NCBI RefSeq assembly: GCF_004522095.1
Contig: NZ_SPUI01000002.1
Coordinates: forward strand, 310,001-374,000
Reading direction: 5' to 3'
Source of the DNA: Nocardioides sp. 503
GTDB taxonomy: Bacteria; Actinomycetota; Actinomycetes; Propionibacteriales; Nocardioidaceae
DNA length: 64,000 nt
This document shows positions 23,911-32,570 of this stretch, one piece after another. Below the pieces are notes generated by a model. The model ran no database searches. It was given only the letters and a program-made list of their open reading frames with translations, and was not told the origin of the DNA. The translations under genes were made by a program, and so were the position numbers. Within the stretch, counting starts at the first letter, position 1, and every line of letters starts with the position of its first letter.

Positions 23911-24519
23911 TCACGGAGCCCGGTAGGCCCAGACTCCGTAGTAGTAGCTCGACGTGTCGGCGGCTTCCTCGGTGAAGCTGAGGTAGAAGGTGGACCTCCC
24001 CGCGGACGGGTTGTCCCAGGAGTAGACACCGGCGTCGGTGAACCCGTCGAGGCCGTCGAGATAGACGCAGACCTGGCCGGCCGGTGCCGTGGGGGAGTCG
24101 AAGCTGCCGGTGCACGTCGCGTCCTCCGGGGACTCGGCGATCGAGTCGGCCCCGAAGCCGTAGCTCGAGGGCGCCGATGGCGCCTTGCCGGGGAAGCTGA
24201 TGTTCTCGACCTGGAAGTTGGCGGTGGCCCCGGACATCCCGGTGTCGTAGAAGTAGCCCGTGACGGTCTTTCCTGCCGGGATGGCGTCCCAGGCGTTGCG
24301 GCCGGGTGCGCCCTGAGATCCCTTGAGCGACGCGACCGTCTTCTTCGACAGGTCCTTGCCGGTGAGGGTGCGGTTCTTGATGTCTCGGCTGGTGATGGTG
24401 TTGTCCTTGATCTGCTTGCCCGTGATCAGGGAGCCGGCGACGGCCCCTCCGGTCGAGGCGAGCAGCAGGCACACGGCGGCGATCACGAGGACCGGGACGG
24501 AGCGAGGTGTCATCTTCAT
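23911..24519 (-). CDS. secreted protein with collagen-like 'GxQIKDNTI' N-terminal region
   Basis: 202 residues, exported (signal MKMTPRSVPVLVIAAVCLLL, up to about residue 29). After it comes the repeat-like stretch ITGKQIKDNTITSRDIKNRT and TGKDLSKKTVASLKG, a hallmark of a large group of actinobacterial surface or secreted proteins of unknown function. A collagen-like GAPGRNAWD linker and a beta-rich domain with a CTGSFDS/QVCVYL cysteine pair follow. TAGCGT (24526-24531, minus strand) lies six bases before the ATG. It converges with the response regulator. Confidence 0.8.
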   Translation of the reverse strand: MKMTPRSVPVLVIAAVCLLLASTGGAVAGSLITGKQIKDNTITSRDIKNRTLTGKDLSKKTVASLKGSQGAPGRNAWDAIPAGKTVTGYFYDTGMSGATANFQVENISFPGKAPSAPSSYGFGADSIAESPEDATCTGSFDSPTAPAGQVCVYLDGLDGFTDAGVYSWDNPSAGRSTFYLSFTEEAADTSSYYYGVWAYRAP

Positions 24520-24630
24520 CGTTCGACGCTAGGCGGGACGTGCACCCCGTCGCATGACCCGATCGGGCCACTGTCGAACCACCCGACCGGGGGGCAGGAC
24601 GATCCGGGCCACGTCGACGTCGTGCCGGCG

Positions 24631-25140
24631 CTACGGCACGATGAACAGCCGCGACGGACTGTCGTACCAGAGCTCGGTGGTGCCGAGGTCGCGCATGCCG
24701 ACGCGCTCGGCGACCCGGATCGAGGGCCGGTTGTCGAGGTGGGTGAGCGCCCGGATCTCGCCCATGCCCACGGCGAGGCCGTGGTCGAGAAGGGCGCGGG
24801 CCGCCTCGGCGGCGTAGCCGTGGCCGTGGCTGTCGGGGTGGAGGTTCCAGCCGATCTGCACGAGCCCGTCGGAGTCCGGGATCCCGACGAGCATCACCGA
24901 CCCGGCAGGCACCCCGGTCTCCTTGACCTCGACCGCCCAGACGCCGCGCGGCGCCTCGATCGCGTGCCAGGACTCGATCTTGGCGCGGGCGCCGTCGAGG
25001 TCGGTGAGGAGGTCGGGCTCGCCGTCGCCGAGCCAGCGGGCGACCTCGACCCGGCCCAGGATGTCGAGGACGCGGGGTGCCTCGTCGAGGCGCCAGGGAC
25101 GAAGGACCAGCCGGTCGGTCTCGAGGTGCACGGACGTCAC
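24631..25140 (-). CDS. GNAT N-acetyltransferase, RimJ/RimL type
   Basis: 169 residues; the N-terminus HLETDRLVLRPWRLDEAPRV is typical of the RimJ/RimL-like branch. Motif A is IGWNLHPDSHGHGYAAEAAR with the acetyl-CoA loop HGHGYA. The C-terminus TTELWYDSPSRLFIV is also usual for the branch. The GTG start at 25140 overlaps the ABC-F stop (GTGA), so the two are cotranslated. Substrate unknown, but coupling to an antibiotic-type ABC-F protein makes a role in drug modification possible (inference). The 111 bases beyond its stop contain no feature. Confidence 0.9.
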   Translation of the reverse strand: MTSVHLETDRLVLRPWRLDEAPRVLDILGRVEVARWLGDGEPDLLTDLDGARAKIESWHAIEAPRGVWAVEVKETGVPAGSVMLVGIPDSDGLVQIGWNLHPDSHGHGYAAEAARALLDHGLAVGMGEIRALTHLDNRPSIRVAERVGMRDLGTTELWYDSPSRLFIVP

Positions 25141-26714
25141 TCTGGCACCAGCTCCACGGTCCGGTCGACCGAGATGTCGGCGAGCAGCCGCTCGTCGTGG
25201 CTGGCGACCAGCAGCGCTCCGCCGTACGACGACAGCGCGGAGACCAGCGCGTCGTAGGAGGCGAAGTCGAGGTTGTTGGTCGGCTCGTCGAGGAGCAGCA
25301 GGCGAGGAGCGGGGTCGGCGAGGAGCACCGCGGCCAGGGTGGCGCGGAAGCGCTCGCCGCCCGAGAGCACGCCGACGGGTCGGTCGGCGGCGGTGCCGCG
25401 GAAGAGGAACCGCGCCAGCCGAGCCCGCACGGCGTTGACGTCGGCGCCCGGCGCGCGCGCCGCGACGTTCTCGAACACGGTGGCGTCGTCGTCGAGCAGG
25501 TCGAGCCGCTGGGGGAGCAGGCCGAGCGCGACGTGCACCTCCGCCGACCCCGACACCGGCGCCACCAGGCCGGCCACCGTGTGGAGCAGCGTGGTCTTGC
25601 CGCTGCCGTTGGGGCCGACCAGCGCGACCCGGTCGGGGCCGTGCACGTCGAGCTCGACGGCGGCGCCGGTGCGGATCACGAGGTCCTGGGTGCTCAGCAC
25701 CGCGCTGCCGCGCGCCACGACGGTGTCGGGCAGGTCGACGCGGATCTCGCGGTCCTCGCGCAGCCGAGACTCGGCCTCCTCCAGCCGCGACCGGGCGTCG
25801 CCGAGCCGCTCCTCGTGCACCTTGCGGTAGGACGCGGCGGAGCGCTCGGCGTTGTTGCGCAGCCGGCCGGCCGCGATCCGCGGGAGGCTGCCCGAGAGCT
25901 GTGCCTGCCGGCCGGTGCGCCGGCGCTGGGCGAGGACGCGCTCGGCCTCGAGGACGTCGTGCCGCTGCCGGCGCACGTCGGAGCGCGCGCTGGTGACCGC
26001 GTGCTCGGCGGCGTCCTGCTCGGCCGCGACCTGCGCGGCGTAGGCGGAGTAGCCGCCGCCGTACCAGCGCACGCCGCCGTCGCGCAGGTCGCCGACGCGG
26101 TCCACGCGCTCCAGCAGCTCGCGGTCGTGGGTGACGACGACCAGGGTCCGGCTCCACGTCTCCACGACGTCGTAGAGCCGCTGGCGCGCGGCGGCGTCGA
26201 GGTTGTTGGTCGGCTCGTCCAGCAGGAGTACTTCGGGCCGCTGCAGCAGCAGCCGCGCCAGCCCCAGCTGGGTGACCTCGCCGCCGGAGAGCTCACCCAT
26301 GGTGCGGCCCAGCACGTCGGCAGGGAGACCGAGTCGTGCGAGCTCGGCCTCGGCGCGGTGCTCGACGTCCCAGTCGTCGCCGATCGCGTCGAAGTCGGCC
26401 TGGTCGACCGAGCCCGACTCGACCGCGGCGAGCGCCCTCAGGACGCTCTGGATCCCCAGGAAGTCGGTGACCGGCTGCGCCGTGGACAGGGTGAGGTCCT
26501 GGGGGAGGTAGCCGACCTCGCCGGTGACCGTGACCCGCCCTGAGGAGGGCGTCAGCGCGCCGGCGGCGAGGCGCAGCAGGGTCGACTTGCCGGCGCCGTT
26601 GGTGCCGACGAGGCCCGAGCGGCCGGAGCCGACGAGCAGGTCGAGCCCGTCCAGGACGGGGGTGCCGTCGGGCCAGGAGAAGTCGACGGAGGAGAGGGTG
26701 ATGACAGCAGACAT
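25137..26714 (-). CDS. ABC-F family ATPase (ribosome-protection type)
   Basis: 525 residues with two ABC ATPase domains and no transmembrane segment. Walker A: GTNGAGKST (about 37-45) and GPNGSGKTT (about 367-375); signatures LSGGE in both halves; Walker B LLLDEPTNNLD in both. The Arg/Glu-rich linker (about 225-325) is the P-site tRNA interaction motif region of ABC-F proteins, which bind the ribosomal E site and either tune translation or displace antibiotics. The short, linker-rich form and the preceding leader ORF favour the antibiotic-resistance (ARE) group. It is coupled to a downstream GNAT gene. Confidence 0.93.
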   Translation of the reverse strand: MSAVITLSSVDFSWPDGTPVLDGLDLLVGSGRSGLVGTNGAGKSTLLRLAAGALTPSSGRVTVTGEVGYLPQDLTLSTAQPVTDFLGIQSVLRALAAVESGSVDQADFDAIGDDWDVEHRAEAELARLGLPADVLGRTMGELSGGEVTQLGLARLLLQRPEVLLLDEPTNNLDAAARQRLYDVVETWSRTLVVVTHDRELLERVDRVGDLRDGGVRWYGGGYSAYAAQVAAEQDAAEHAVTSARSDVRRQRHDVLEAERVLAQRRRTGRQAQLSGSLPRIAAGRLRNNAERSAASYRKVHEERLGDARSRLEEAESRLREDREIRVDLPDTVVARGSAVLSTQDLVIRTGAAVELDVHGPDRVALVGPNGSGKTTLLHTVAGLVAPVSGSAEVHVALGLLPQRLDLLDDDATVFENVAARAPGADVNAVRARLARFLFRGTAADRPVGVLSGGERFRATLAAVLLADPAPRLLLLDEPTNNLDFASYDALVSALSSYGGALLVASHDERLLADISVDRTVELVPE

Positions 26715-26770
26715 GCGTGCTCCGAGCAGGGTGGGGTCGGTGCGCCGGGAGACGGCGCGGGGACGGCACC

Positions 26771-26806
26771 TCAGAGCAGCAAGACGACCACCTCGGTCGG
26801 GGACAC
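26771..26806 (-). CDS. leader peptide of the ABC-F gene
   Basis: An 11-codon ORF, GTG at 26806 to TGA at 26771, product V(M)SPTEVVVLLL, with gagg five bases upstream. It ends 56 bases before the ABC-F start. Between the two, gcgccg/cggcgc (26742-26747/26753-26758) can form a hairpin. Short hydrophobic ORFs before ARE ABC-F genes are known to mediate induction by ribosome-stalling antibiotics. The hydrophobic run and location support this, but the ORF is very short. Confidence 0.45.
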   Translation of the reverse strand: MSPTEVVVLLL

Positions 26807-26932
26807 GGACTCCTCGAGGCTAGGTGTCTTGCGACCGGCGCGCGATTCATTTACCCGTGTGTCAGTCAGGTAACGTGGCTCGGGCACAGCGTCGTGCGAC
26901 CTCCCGTCTGCATCAACCAAGAGGACATCGCT

Positions 26933-28519
26933 GTGAGCAAGCCCGTCGTACTCATCGCCGAAGAGCTGAGCCCCGCCACCGTCGAGGCGCTCGGTCCGGA
27001 CTTCGAGATCCGCAGCTGCAACGGCGCCGACCGCGCCGAGCTGCTGCCCGCGATCGCCGACGTCGACGCGATCCTGGTCCGCTCCGCGACCAAGGTCGAC
27101 GCCGAGGCCCTGGCCGCGGCCACGAAGCTCAAGGTCGTCGCCCGCGCCGGCGTCGGTCTGGACAACGTCGACGTCAAGGCCGCGACCCAGTCGGGCGTCA
27201 TGGTCGTCAACGCCCCCACCTCCAACATCGTCTCCGCCGCCGAGCTCGCCGTCGCGCTGATGCTCGCCGCCGCGCGCCACGTGTCGCCGGCCCACGCCGC
27301 GCTGCGGGGCGGGGAGTGGAAGCGCTCCAAGTACACCGGCATCGAGCTCTACGAAAAGACCGTCGGCATCGTCGGCCTGGGCCGCATCGGCGTCCTGGTC
27401 GCCCAGCGCCTGAGCGCCTTCGGCATGAACGTCATCGCCTACGACCCCTACGTGCAGGCCGGCCGCGCCGCCCAGATGGGCGTGCGCCTCGTCGACCTCG
27501 ACACCCTGCTGGCCGAGGCCGACTTCATGTCGGTCCACCTGCCCAAGACCCCCGAGACCGTCGGCCTGATCGGCGCCGAGGAGCTGGCGAAGGCCAAGAC
27601 GTCGCTGGTGCTCGTCAACGCCGCCCGCGGCGGCATCGTCGACGAGGCCGCGCTCTACGACGCCCTCAAGACCGGCAGCATCGCCGCCGCCGGCCTCGAC
27701 GTGTTCGCCAAGGAGCCCTGCACCGACAGCCCGCTCTTCGAGCTGGAGAACGTCGTCGCCACGCCCCACCTCGGCGCGTCCACCGACGAGGCGCAGGAGA
27801 AGGCCGGCATCGCCGTCGCCAAGTCGGTGCGCCTCGCGCTCTCCGGCGAGCTCGTGCCCGACGCGGTCAACGTCCAGGGCGGCGTGATCGCCGAGGACGT
27901 GCGCCCCGGCATCCCGCTCACCGAGAAGCTCGGCCGCGTCTTCACCGCGCTGGCCGGCGAGGTCGCCCAGCAGATCGACGTCGAGGTGCGCGGCGAGATC
28001 ACCGAGTTCGACGTCAAGGTGCTCGAGCTGGCCGCGCTCAAGGGCGTCTTCAGCGACGTCGTCGAGGAGCAGGTCTCCTACGTCAACGCCCCGCTGCTGG
28101 CCGCCGAGCGCGGGACCGCCGTACGCCTGGTGGCGGACGCCGAGAGCCCCGACCACCGCAACCTGATCACGATCCGCGGCACCCTCGCCGACGGCTCGCA
28201 GGTCTCGGTCAGCGGCACGCTGGTCGGCCTCAACCAGAAGGAGCGCCTGGTCGAGGTCAACGGCTTCGAGATCGACATCGAGCCGACCCACCACCTCGCC
28301 TTCCTCACCTACAGCGACCGCCCCGGCATGGTCGGCACCGTCGGCCAGATCCTCGGCGACGCCCAGGTCAACATCGCCGGCATGCAGGTGGCCCGTGCCG
28401 CCAAGGGCGGCGAGGCGCTGGTCGCCCTGTCGGTCGACTCCGTCATCCCCGCCGAGGCCCTCGCCGAGATCGAGAGCGCGATCTCGGCGTCCTCGGTGCG
28501 CGCGGTCGACCTCGGCTGA
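26933..28519 (+). CDS. serA: D-3-phosphoglycerate dehydrogenase
   Basis: 528-residue long-form SerA, oxidising 3-phosphoglycerate with NAD in the first step of serine synthesis. Domains: substrate domain (1-100 and 285-310), NAD-binding domain with VGIVGLGRIG (about 140-150), catalytic Arg in NAARGGIVDE and His in TPHLGAST, then the actinobacterial allosteric insert (about 310-450) and a C-terminal ACT domain (THHLAFLTYSDRPGMVGTVG) for serine feedback. The GTG at 26933 has agagga upstream at good spacing and matches the family N-terminus MSKPVVLIAEEL. A TAACGT hexamer at 26871-26876 could be its -10. In many actinomycetes it follows ilvBNC; here the ABC-F gene takes that place. Confidence 0.97.
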   Translation: MSKPVVLIAEELSPATVEALGPDFEIRSCNGADRAELLPAIADVDAILVRSATKVDAEALAAATKLKVVARAGVGLDNVDVKAATQSGVMVVNAPTSNIVSAAELAVALMLAAARHVSPAHAALRGGEWKRSKYTGIELYEKTVGIVGLGRIGVLVAQRLSAFGMNVIAYDPYVQAGRAAQMGVRLVDLDTLLAEADFMSVHLPKTPETVGLIGAEELAKAKTSLVLVNAARGGIVDEAALYDALKTGSIAAAGLDVFAKEPCTDSPLFELENVVATPHLGASTDEAQEKAGIAVAKSVRLALSGELVPDAVNVQGGVIAEDVRPGIPLTEKLGRVFTALAGEVAQQIDVEVRGEITEFDVKVLELAALKGVFSDVVEEQVSYVNAPLLAAERGTAVRLVADAESPDHRNLITIRGTLADGSQVSVSGTLVGLNQKERLVEVNGFEIDIEPTHHLAFLTYSDRPGMVGTVGQILGDAQVNIAGMQVARAAKGGEALVALSVDSVIPAEALAEIESAISASSVRAVDLG

Positions 28520-28538
28520 CCCTCACCGGCTGACCGCG

Positions 28539-29981
28539 TCAGGCCACCATCACGCGCGCCGAGGGGCGCCGGGTGGTGGCCTGACCGTCTCGTACGGCGG
28601 TCCAGGCGGCGGCCAGCCGCGTGACGGCCTCGTCCATGACGTGGGGCGGTCGCGTCCAGGGGATCCGCACGAACTGGTCGAGCCCGCCCTCCGCCGCGAA
28701 CACCGGCCCGGGCGCGATGATCACGCCGCGGCGCTCGGCCTCGTCGGTCAGCGCCGTGCCGAGCGGTCCGGGCAGCTGGACCCACAGCGCGAGCCCGCCG
28801 CCGGGCAGCCGGAAGCGCCACTCGGGCAGCTGCTCGCGCAGCCCGGCGGCGAGCCGGTCGCGCTGCTCGCGCAGCCGGTCGCGGTGGACGTCGACGACGT
28901 CGGCGCCGCGCGCCAGCAGCCGGGCCAGCACGAGCTGCTCCATGACCGGCGCGCCGAGGTCGAGGCCCACGCGGGCCTGGGTCAGCCGCTCCATCTGCCC
29001 GTGGGGCGCGCGGATCCAGCCCAGGCGCAGGCCGCCCCAGTAGGTCTTGCTGGCGCTGCCGATCGTGATCGTGTCGGAGGCGAACGCCGCGAAGGGCCGC
29101 GGCATCGCCTGTCCGTCGAGCGGCAGCGCCTGGTGGGCCTCGTCGACCACGGCGACCGTGCCGGCGCGCCGCAGCAGGGCGGCGTACTCCTCGCGCTGCG
29201 CCTCGGACATCAGGTGGCCGGTGGGGTTCTGGAAGTCCGGGATCAGGTAGGCCAGCCGCGGCGAGGTCTGGCGCAAGGACGCGGCGACCGCGCCGAGGTC
29301 CCAGCCATCGGGGTCGACGGGCACCCCGGCCAGCCGCGCACCGCTGTTGCGGATCGACAGGGTGGCGTTGGGGTAGACCGGCGACTCCACGAGCACCCGG
29401 TCGCCCGGTCCGGTGAACGCCTGCGCCACGATCGCGGCGGCCGAGAGCGCGCCGGGCGTCACCATCACCTGGTCCGGAGACGTCGGCAGCCCGCGGGCGT
29501 CGTAGGTCGCGGCGATCGCGGCCTGGAGCTCGGGCAGGCCGGCGGGGAAGTAGCCGTGCCCGCCGAAGTACGCCGGCAGGTCGGTCGCGGCCTCGGCGTA
29601 GGCGGCCGCCACCCCGGGAGGCGCCGAGGAGGCCGCGCAGTTGAGGTCGATCGCCTCGTGGTCGCCGGCGCGGGGGAGCAGCGCCCGGTCGTGGGCGCGG
29701 GCCCGGCCGCCGGGCACGCGCGTGAACGTGCCGGCCCCGCGGCGCGCCTCGGCGTAGCCGGTGTCGCGCAAGGTGGCGTAGGCGCGGGTCACGGTCGTCC
29801 GGGACACGCCGAGGGCGTCGGTCAGCTCGCGCTCGCTGGGTAGCCGGGTGCCGAAGCCGATGCGGCCGTCGCCGATGAGGAGCGTGAGCGCGTCGGCCAG
29901 GCCGGCGTAGGCGGGGCTGCGGTCGAAGTCGCCGACGAGCAGGGCGGTGCGGGCGGCCGAGATCGAGGTGGACGTGCTCAT
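28539..29981 (-). CDS. MocR/GntR-type regulator with aminotransferase domain (YczR-like)
   Basis: 480 residues: a GntR winged helix (about 20-85: LPSERELTDALGVSRTTVTR) fused to a fold-type I PLP domain (about 110-460) with PDFQNPTGH and the PLP lysine in GSASKTYWGGLRLGW. MocR proteins use PLP or an aminated ligand as effector. It is divergent from a YczE-family membrane protein, a pairing described for the MocR regulator YczR, so it probably controls that gene. The ATG at 29981 marks the start of the conserved region. An A/T-rich inverted repeat sits in the 61-base gap. Confidence 0.92.
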   Translation of the reverse strand: MSTSTSISAARTALLVGDFDRSPAYAGLADALTLLIGDGRIGFGTRLPSERELTDALGVSRTTVTRAYATLRDTGYAEARRGAGTFTRVPGGRARAHDRALLPRAGDHEAIDLNCAASSAPPGVAAAYAEAATDLPAYFGGHGYFPAGLPELQAAIAATYDARGLPTSPDQVMVTPGALSAAAIVAQAFTGPGDRVLVESPVYPNATLSIRNSGARLAGVPVDPDGWDLGAVAASLRQTSPRLAYLIPDFQNPTGHLMSEAQREEYAALLRRAGTVAVVDEAHQALPLDGQAMPRPFAAFASDTITIGSASKTYWGGLRLGWIRAPHGQMERLTQARVGLDLGAPVMEQLVLARLLARGADVVDVHRDRLREQRDRLAAGLREQLPEWRFRLPGGGLALWVQLPGPLGTALTDEAERRGVIIAPGPVFAAEGGLDQFVRIPWTRPPHVMDEAVTRLAAAWTAVRDGQATTRRPSARVMVA

Positions 29982-29998
29982 GCAGTCCACTCTCTCAC

Positions 29999-30025
29999 GA
30001 TTGGCTATTTGTTCAAGGGCCAATC
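29999..30025. promoter_or_regulatory. candidate MocR operator gattggc-N13-gccaatc
   Basis: Seven-base arms gattggc (29999-30005) and gccaatc (30019-30025) are exact inverse complements around 13 A/T-richer bases (tatttgttcaagg), midway between the divergent regulator and YczE-like genes. The unusual AT content of the gap and the symmetry suggest the binding site controlling both. Confidence 0.6.
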
Positions 30026-30042
30026 GGGGACATGCTGGAGCC

Positions 30043-30708
30043 ATGAGCATCAGCCCGCCCGCCGCCGCACCCCTCGTCGACCTGGGACCCGTCGCGCAGC
30101 TGCGCGCCGGTCGCCTGGCCGTGCGCCTGCCCCTGCTCTACGTCGGCCTGGTGGTCTACGGCGCCTCGCTCGCGATGATGGCGCGCGCCGACCTGGGCCT
30201 CGCGCCTTGGGACGTGCTGCACTCCGGGCTGATCAACCACGTGCCGATGACCCTGGGCCAGGCGGTCGTGGTGATGAGCTTCGTGGTGCTGGTCCTGTGG
30301 ATCCCCCTGCGGGAGATGCCCGGCCTGGGCACGATCAGCAACGCGCTCGTCGTCGGCTTCGCCTGCGACGCGACGCTGTCCCTGCTGGACCGGCCCGACG
30401 CGCTGGCGCTCCGCATCGTGCTGATGCTGGCCGGCGTGGGCACCTGCGGGCTGGCCACGGCGCTCTACATCGGCGCCCAGCTGGGCCGTGGCCCGCGCGA
30501 CGGGCTGATGACCGGCCTGGTCCGGCGCACCGGTCTCTCCATCCGCCTCGTGCGCACCGGCCTGGAGGTGAGCGTGGTCCTGATCGGGCTGCTGCTCGGC
30601 GGCGCGCTCGGCATCGGCACGGTCGTCTTCGCCCTGACGATCGGCCCGATCACCCAGGTGCTGCTGCCGCTGTTCACCGTCGACCTGGACCGCCCGCGGG
30701 CTGCCTAG
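30043..30708 (+). CDS. YczE/YyaS/YitT-family membrane protein
   Basis: 221 residues, five transmembrane helices (about 28-48, 63-85, 92-112, 122-145 and 165-190). The family signature is clear: ARADLGLAPWDVLHSGL near residue 45 and GAQLGRGPRDGLMTGL near residue 145. Function is unknown in general; a transporter or membrane factor is assumed. It is divergent from the MocR-type regulator that probably controls it. The ATG at 30043 follows a ggag-like sequence. The next gene (TelA family) starts 67 bases downstream and has its own Shine-Dalgarno. Confidence 0.9.
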   Translation: MSISPPAAAPLVDLGPVAQLRAGRLAVRLPLLYVGLVVYGASLAMMARADLGLAPWDVLHSGLINHVPMTLGQAVVVMSFVVLVLWIPLREMPGLGTISNALVVGFACDATLSLLDRPDALALRIVLMLAGVGTCGLATALYIGAQLGRGPRDGLMTGLVRRTGLSIRLVRTGLEVSVVLIGLLLGGALGIGTVVFALTIGPITQVLLPLFTVDLDRPRAA

Positions 30709-30775
30709 GAGCGGGAAGCCCGGGGGCGTGACAGACTTCCGCCGACGGCGCAGTCCACAGCCTCCGGAGGCCCCC

Positions 30776-32032
30776 ATGACGACACCCGCTGGATCCCCGA
30801 ACGACGCGGCTGCTGCCGCGGCCCCGGCGCCCCTGGCCCCACCCGACCAGGCCCTGACGCTGACCGCGCCCGAGGCCCCCGCGCTCGTGATCGAGACGCA
30901 GGCGCCGAAGATGGCGCCGCAGGTCTCCGCCGAGGCGATGCCCGAGCTCGACAGCAAGGTCGAGTCCTTCATGACGGCGCTGACCAGCACGGCCGCGCGC
31001 AGCCCGGAGTTCGCCGCGCAGGCCGAGAGCGTCCGCACGATGGGCGACGCCGACATCCGCAAGGCCGCCGAGACGTCCAACCGGATGCTCAACCAGCCGG
31101 TGCGCGCGCTCAAGGAGGGCGGCCTCTCGCAGGGCTCCCAGGTCGGCAAGACGCTGCTCGAGCTGCGCCGCACGATCGAGGACCTCGACCCCAGCGAGGC
31201 CAAGGGCGCCCGCAAGTTCATGGACTTCCTGCCGTTCGGCGACAAGGTCGAGGACTACTTCCGCAAGTACCAGTCCAGCCAGACCCAGCTCAACGGCATC
31301 CTGCACAGCCTGCGCAACGGCCAGGACGAGCTGACCAAGGACAACGTCGCGCTCAACCTCGAGAAGACCAACCTGTGGTCGGTCATGGGCCGGCTCAACC
31401 AGTACGTCTACGTCGCCGAGCGCCTCGACGCCAAGCTGTCGGCCAAGATCGCCGAGCTCGAGCTCACCGACCCCGACGCCGCCAAGGCGCTCTCGCAGGA
31501 CGTGCTGTTCTACGTGCGCCAGAAGCACCAGGACCTGCTGACCCAGCTCGCGGTGTCGATCCAGAGCTACCTCGCGATCGACATCATCATCAAGAACAAC
31601 GTCGAGCTCATCAAGGGCGTCGACCGGGCGTCGACGACGACCATCTCCGCCCTGCGCACGGCGGTCATCGTGGCGCAGGCGCTGGGCAACCAGAAGCTCG
31701 TGCTCGACCAGATCACCGCGCTCAACACCACGACGTCCAACATGATCCAGCGCACCTCGGAGATGCTGCGCGAGAACAGCGCGGCGATCCAGGAGCAGGC
31801 GGCCTCGTCGACGATCGGCATGGAGCAGCTGCAGGCGGCGTTCGCCAACATCTACGCCACCATGGACTCCATCGACGACTTCAAGCTGAAGGCGCTCGAC
31901 TCGATGTCGGCGACGATCGGCGTGCTGGAGGGCGAGGTCGTCAAGTCGCGCGACTACCTCGACCGGGTCCAGGCCCACGACCAGCGCAACTCCGCCGGCA
32001 CCCTGGACCTCACCAACGTGCCGACTCGCTGA
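30776..32032 (+). CDS. TelA/KlaA-family (toxic anion resistance-like) protein
   Basis: 418 residues of the TelA family (PF05816), cytosolic and almost wholly alpha-helical. An Ala/Pro-rich N-terminal tail of about 55 residues precedes the conserved region: MDFLPFGDKVEDYFRKYQSS (about residue 140), LRNGQDELTKDNVALNLEK, and the coiled C-terminal part with ALNTTTSNMIQRTSEMLREN. Family members are linked to tellurite/toxic-anion resistance, but the biochemical role is unknown. ggagg lies seven bases before the ATG. First gene of a ten-gene operon with amino-acid-sensing and phospho-signalling proteins, so a stress-signalling role is more likely than simple resistance (inference). Confidence 0.92.
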   Translation: MTTPAGSPNDAAAAAAPAPLAPPDQALTLTAPEAPALVIETQAPKMAPQVSAEAMPELDSKVESFMTALTSTAARSPEFAAQAESVRTMGDADIRKAAETSNRMLNQPVRALKEGGLSQGSQVGKTLLELRRTIEDLDPSEAKGARKFMDFLPFGDKVEDYFRKYQSSQTQLNGILHSLRNGQDELTKDNVALNLEKTNLWSVMGRLNQYVYVAERLDAKLSAKIAELELTDPDAAKALSQDVLFYVRQKHQDLLTQLAVSIQSYLAIDIIIKNNVELIKGVDRASTTTISALRTAVIVAQALGNQKLVLDQITALNTTTSNMIQRTSEMLRENSAAIQEQAASSTIGMEQLQAAFANIYATMDSIDDFKLKALDSMSATIGVLEGEVVKSRDYLDRVQAHDQRNSAGTLDLTNVPTR

Positions 32033-32054
32033 CGCCCCGATCCCCGAGGACACC

Positions 32055-32570
32055 TTGAGTCTCAAGTCGTGGCTGAAGCGGCGGCGCGCACCGGACGACG
32101 CGGGCCAGCCCGCGGTCCCGGCCGCGCCCACCGAGCAGGACATCCTGGTGTCGCTCAACCGCGTCCACGCGATGCTCACCGAGGGCAACGCCCCGCCGGT
32201 CGTGACCTCGCGGGTCATCCGGATCGCGCGCACCATCAACGACACGCTGCCCCGGCTGCGCAACCTGGGGCTGGGCAGCATGGAGAGCTACTCGGTGGTG
32301 GCGACCGCGACCGACTACCTGCCGGAGGCGGTGGGCGGCTACCTGCGGCTGCCGCGCGAGTGGGCCGACACCCGGCCGATCGACGGCTACAAGACCTCGC
32401 TGATGGTGCTCATCGACCAGCTGGAGCTGCTCGGGTCGACGATGGACAAGATCTTCGACGCCGCCAACCGCGCCGACGCGCAGGCGTTGCTCGCGCATGG
32501 CATGTTCCTCGAGAGCAAGTTCGGCCACTCCGGTGGCACCGACATGACACTGGGGTCTCCTGATGCCTGA
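32055..32570 (+). CDS. unknown protein of the TelA-PknG operon
   Basis: 171 residues with a TTG start at 32055 (spaced from aggaca). The N-terminus is basic (MSLKSWLKRRRAP), then helices: ILVSLNRVHAMLTEGN, IRIARTINDTLPRLRNLGLG, SYSVVATATDYLPEAVGGYL, and LMVLIDQLELLGSTMDKIFD. The length, the basic amphipathic start and the position next to TelA recall the XpaC-like companion of TelA genes, but I cannot confirm the family. It overlaps the next gene by eight bases. Probably a direct partner of the TelA protein. Confidence 0.75.
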   Translation: MSLKSWLKRRRAPDDAGQPAVPAAPTEQDILVSLNRVHAMLTEGNAPPVVTSRVIRIARTINDTLPRLRNLGLGSMESYSVVATATDYLPEAVGGYLRLPREWADTRPIDGYKTSLMVLIDQLELLGSTMDKIFDAANRADAQALLAHGMFLESKFGHSGGTDMTLGSPDA

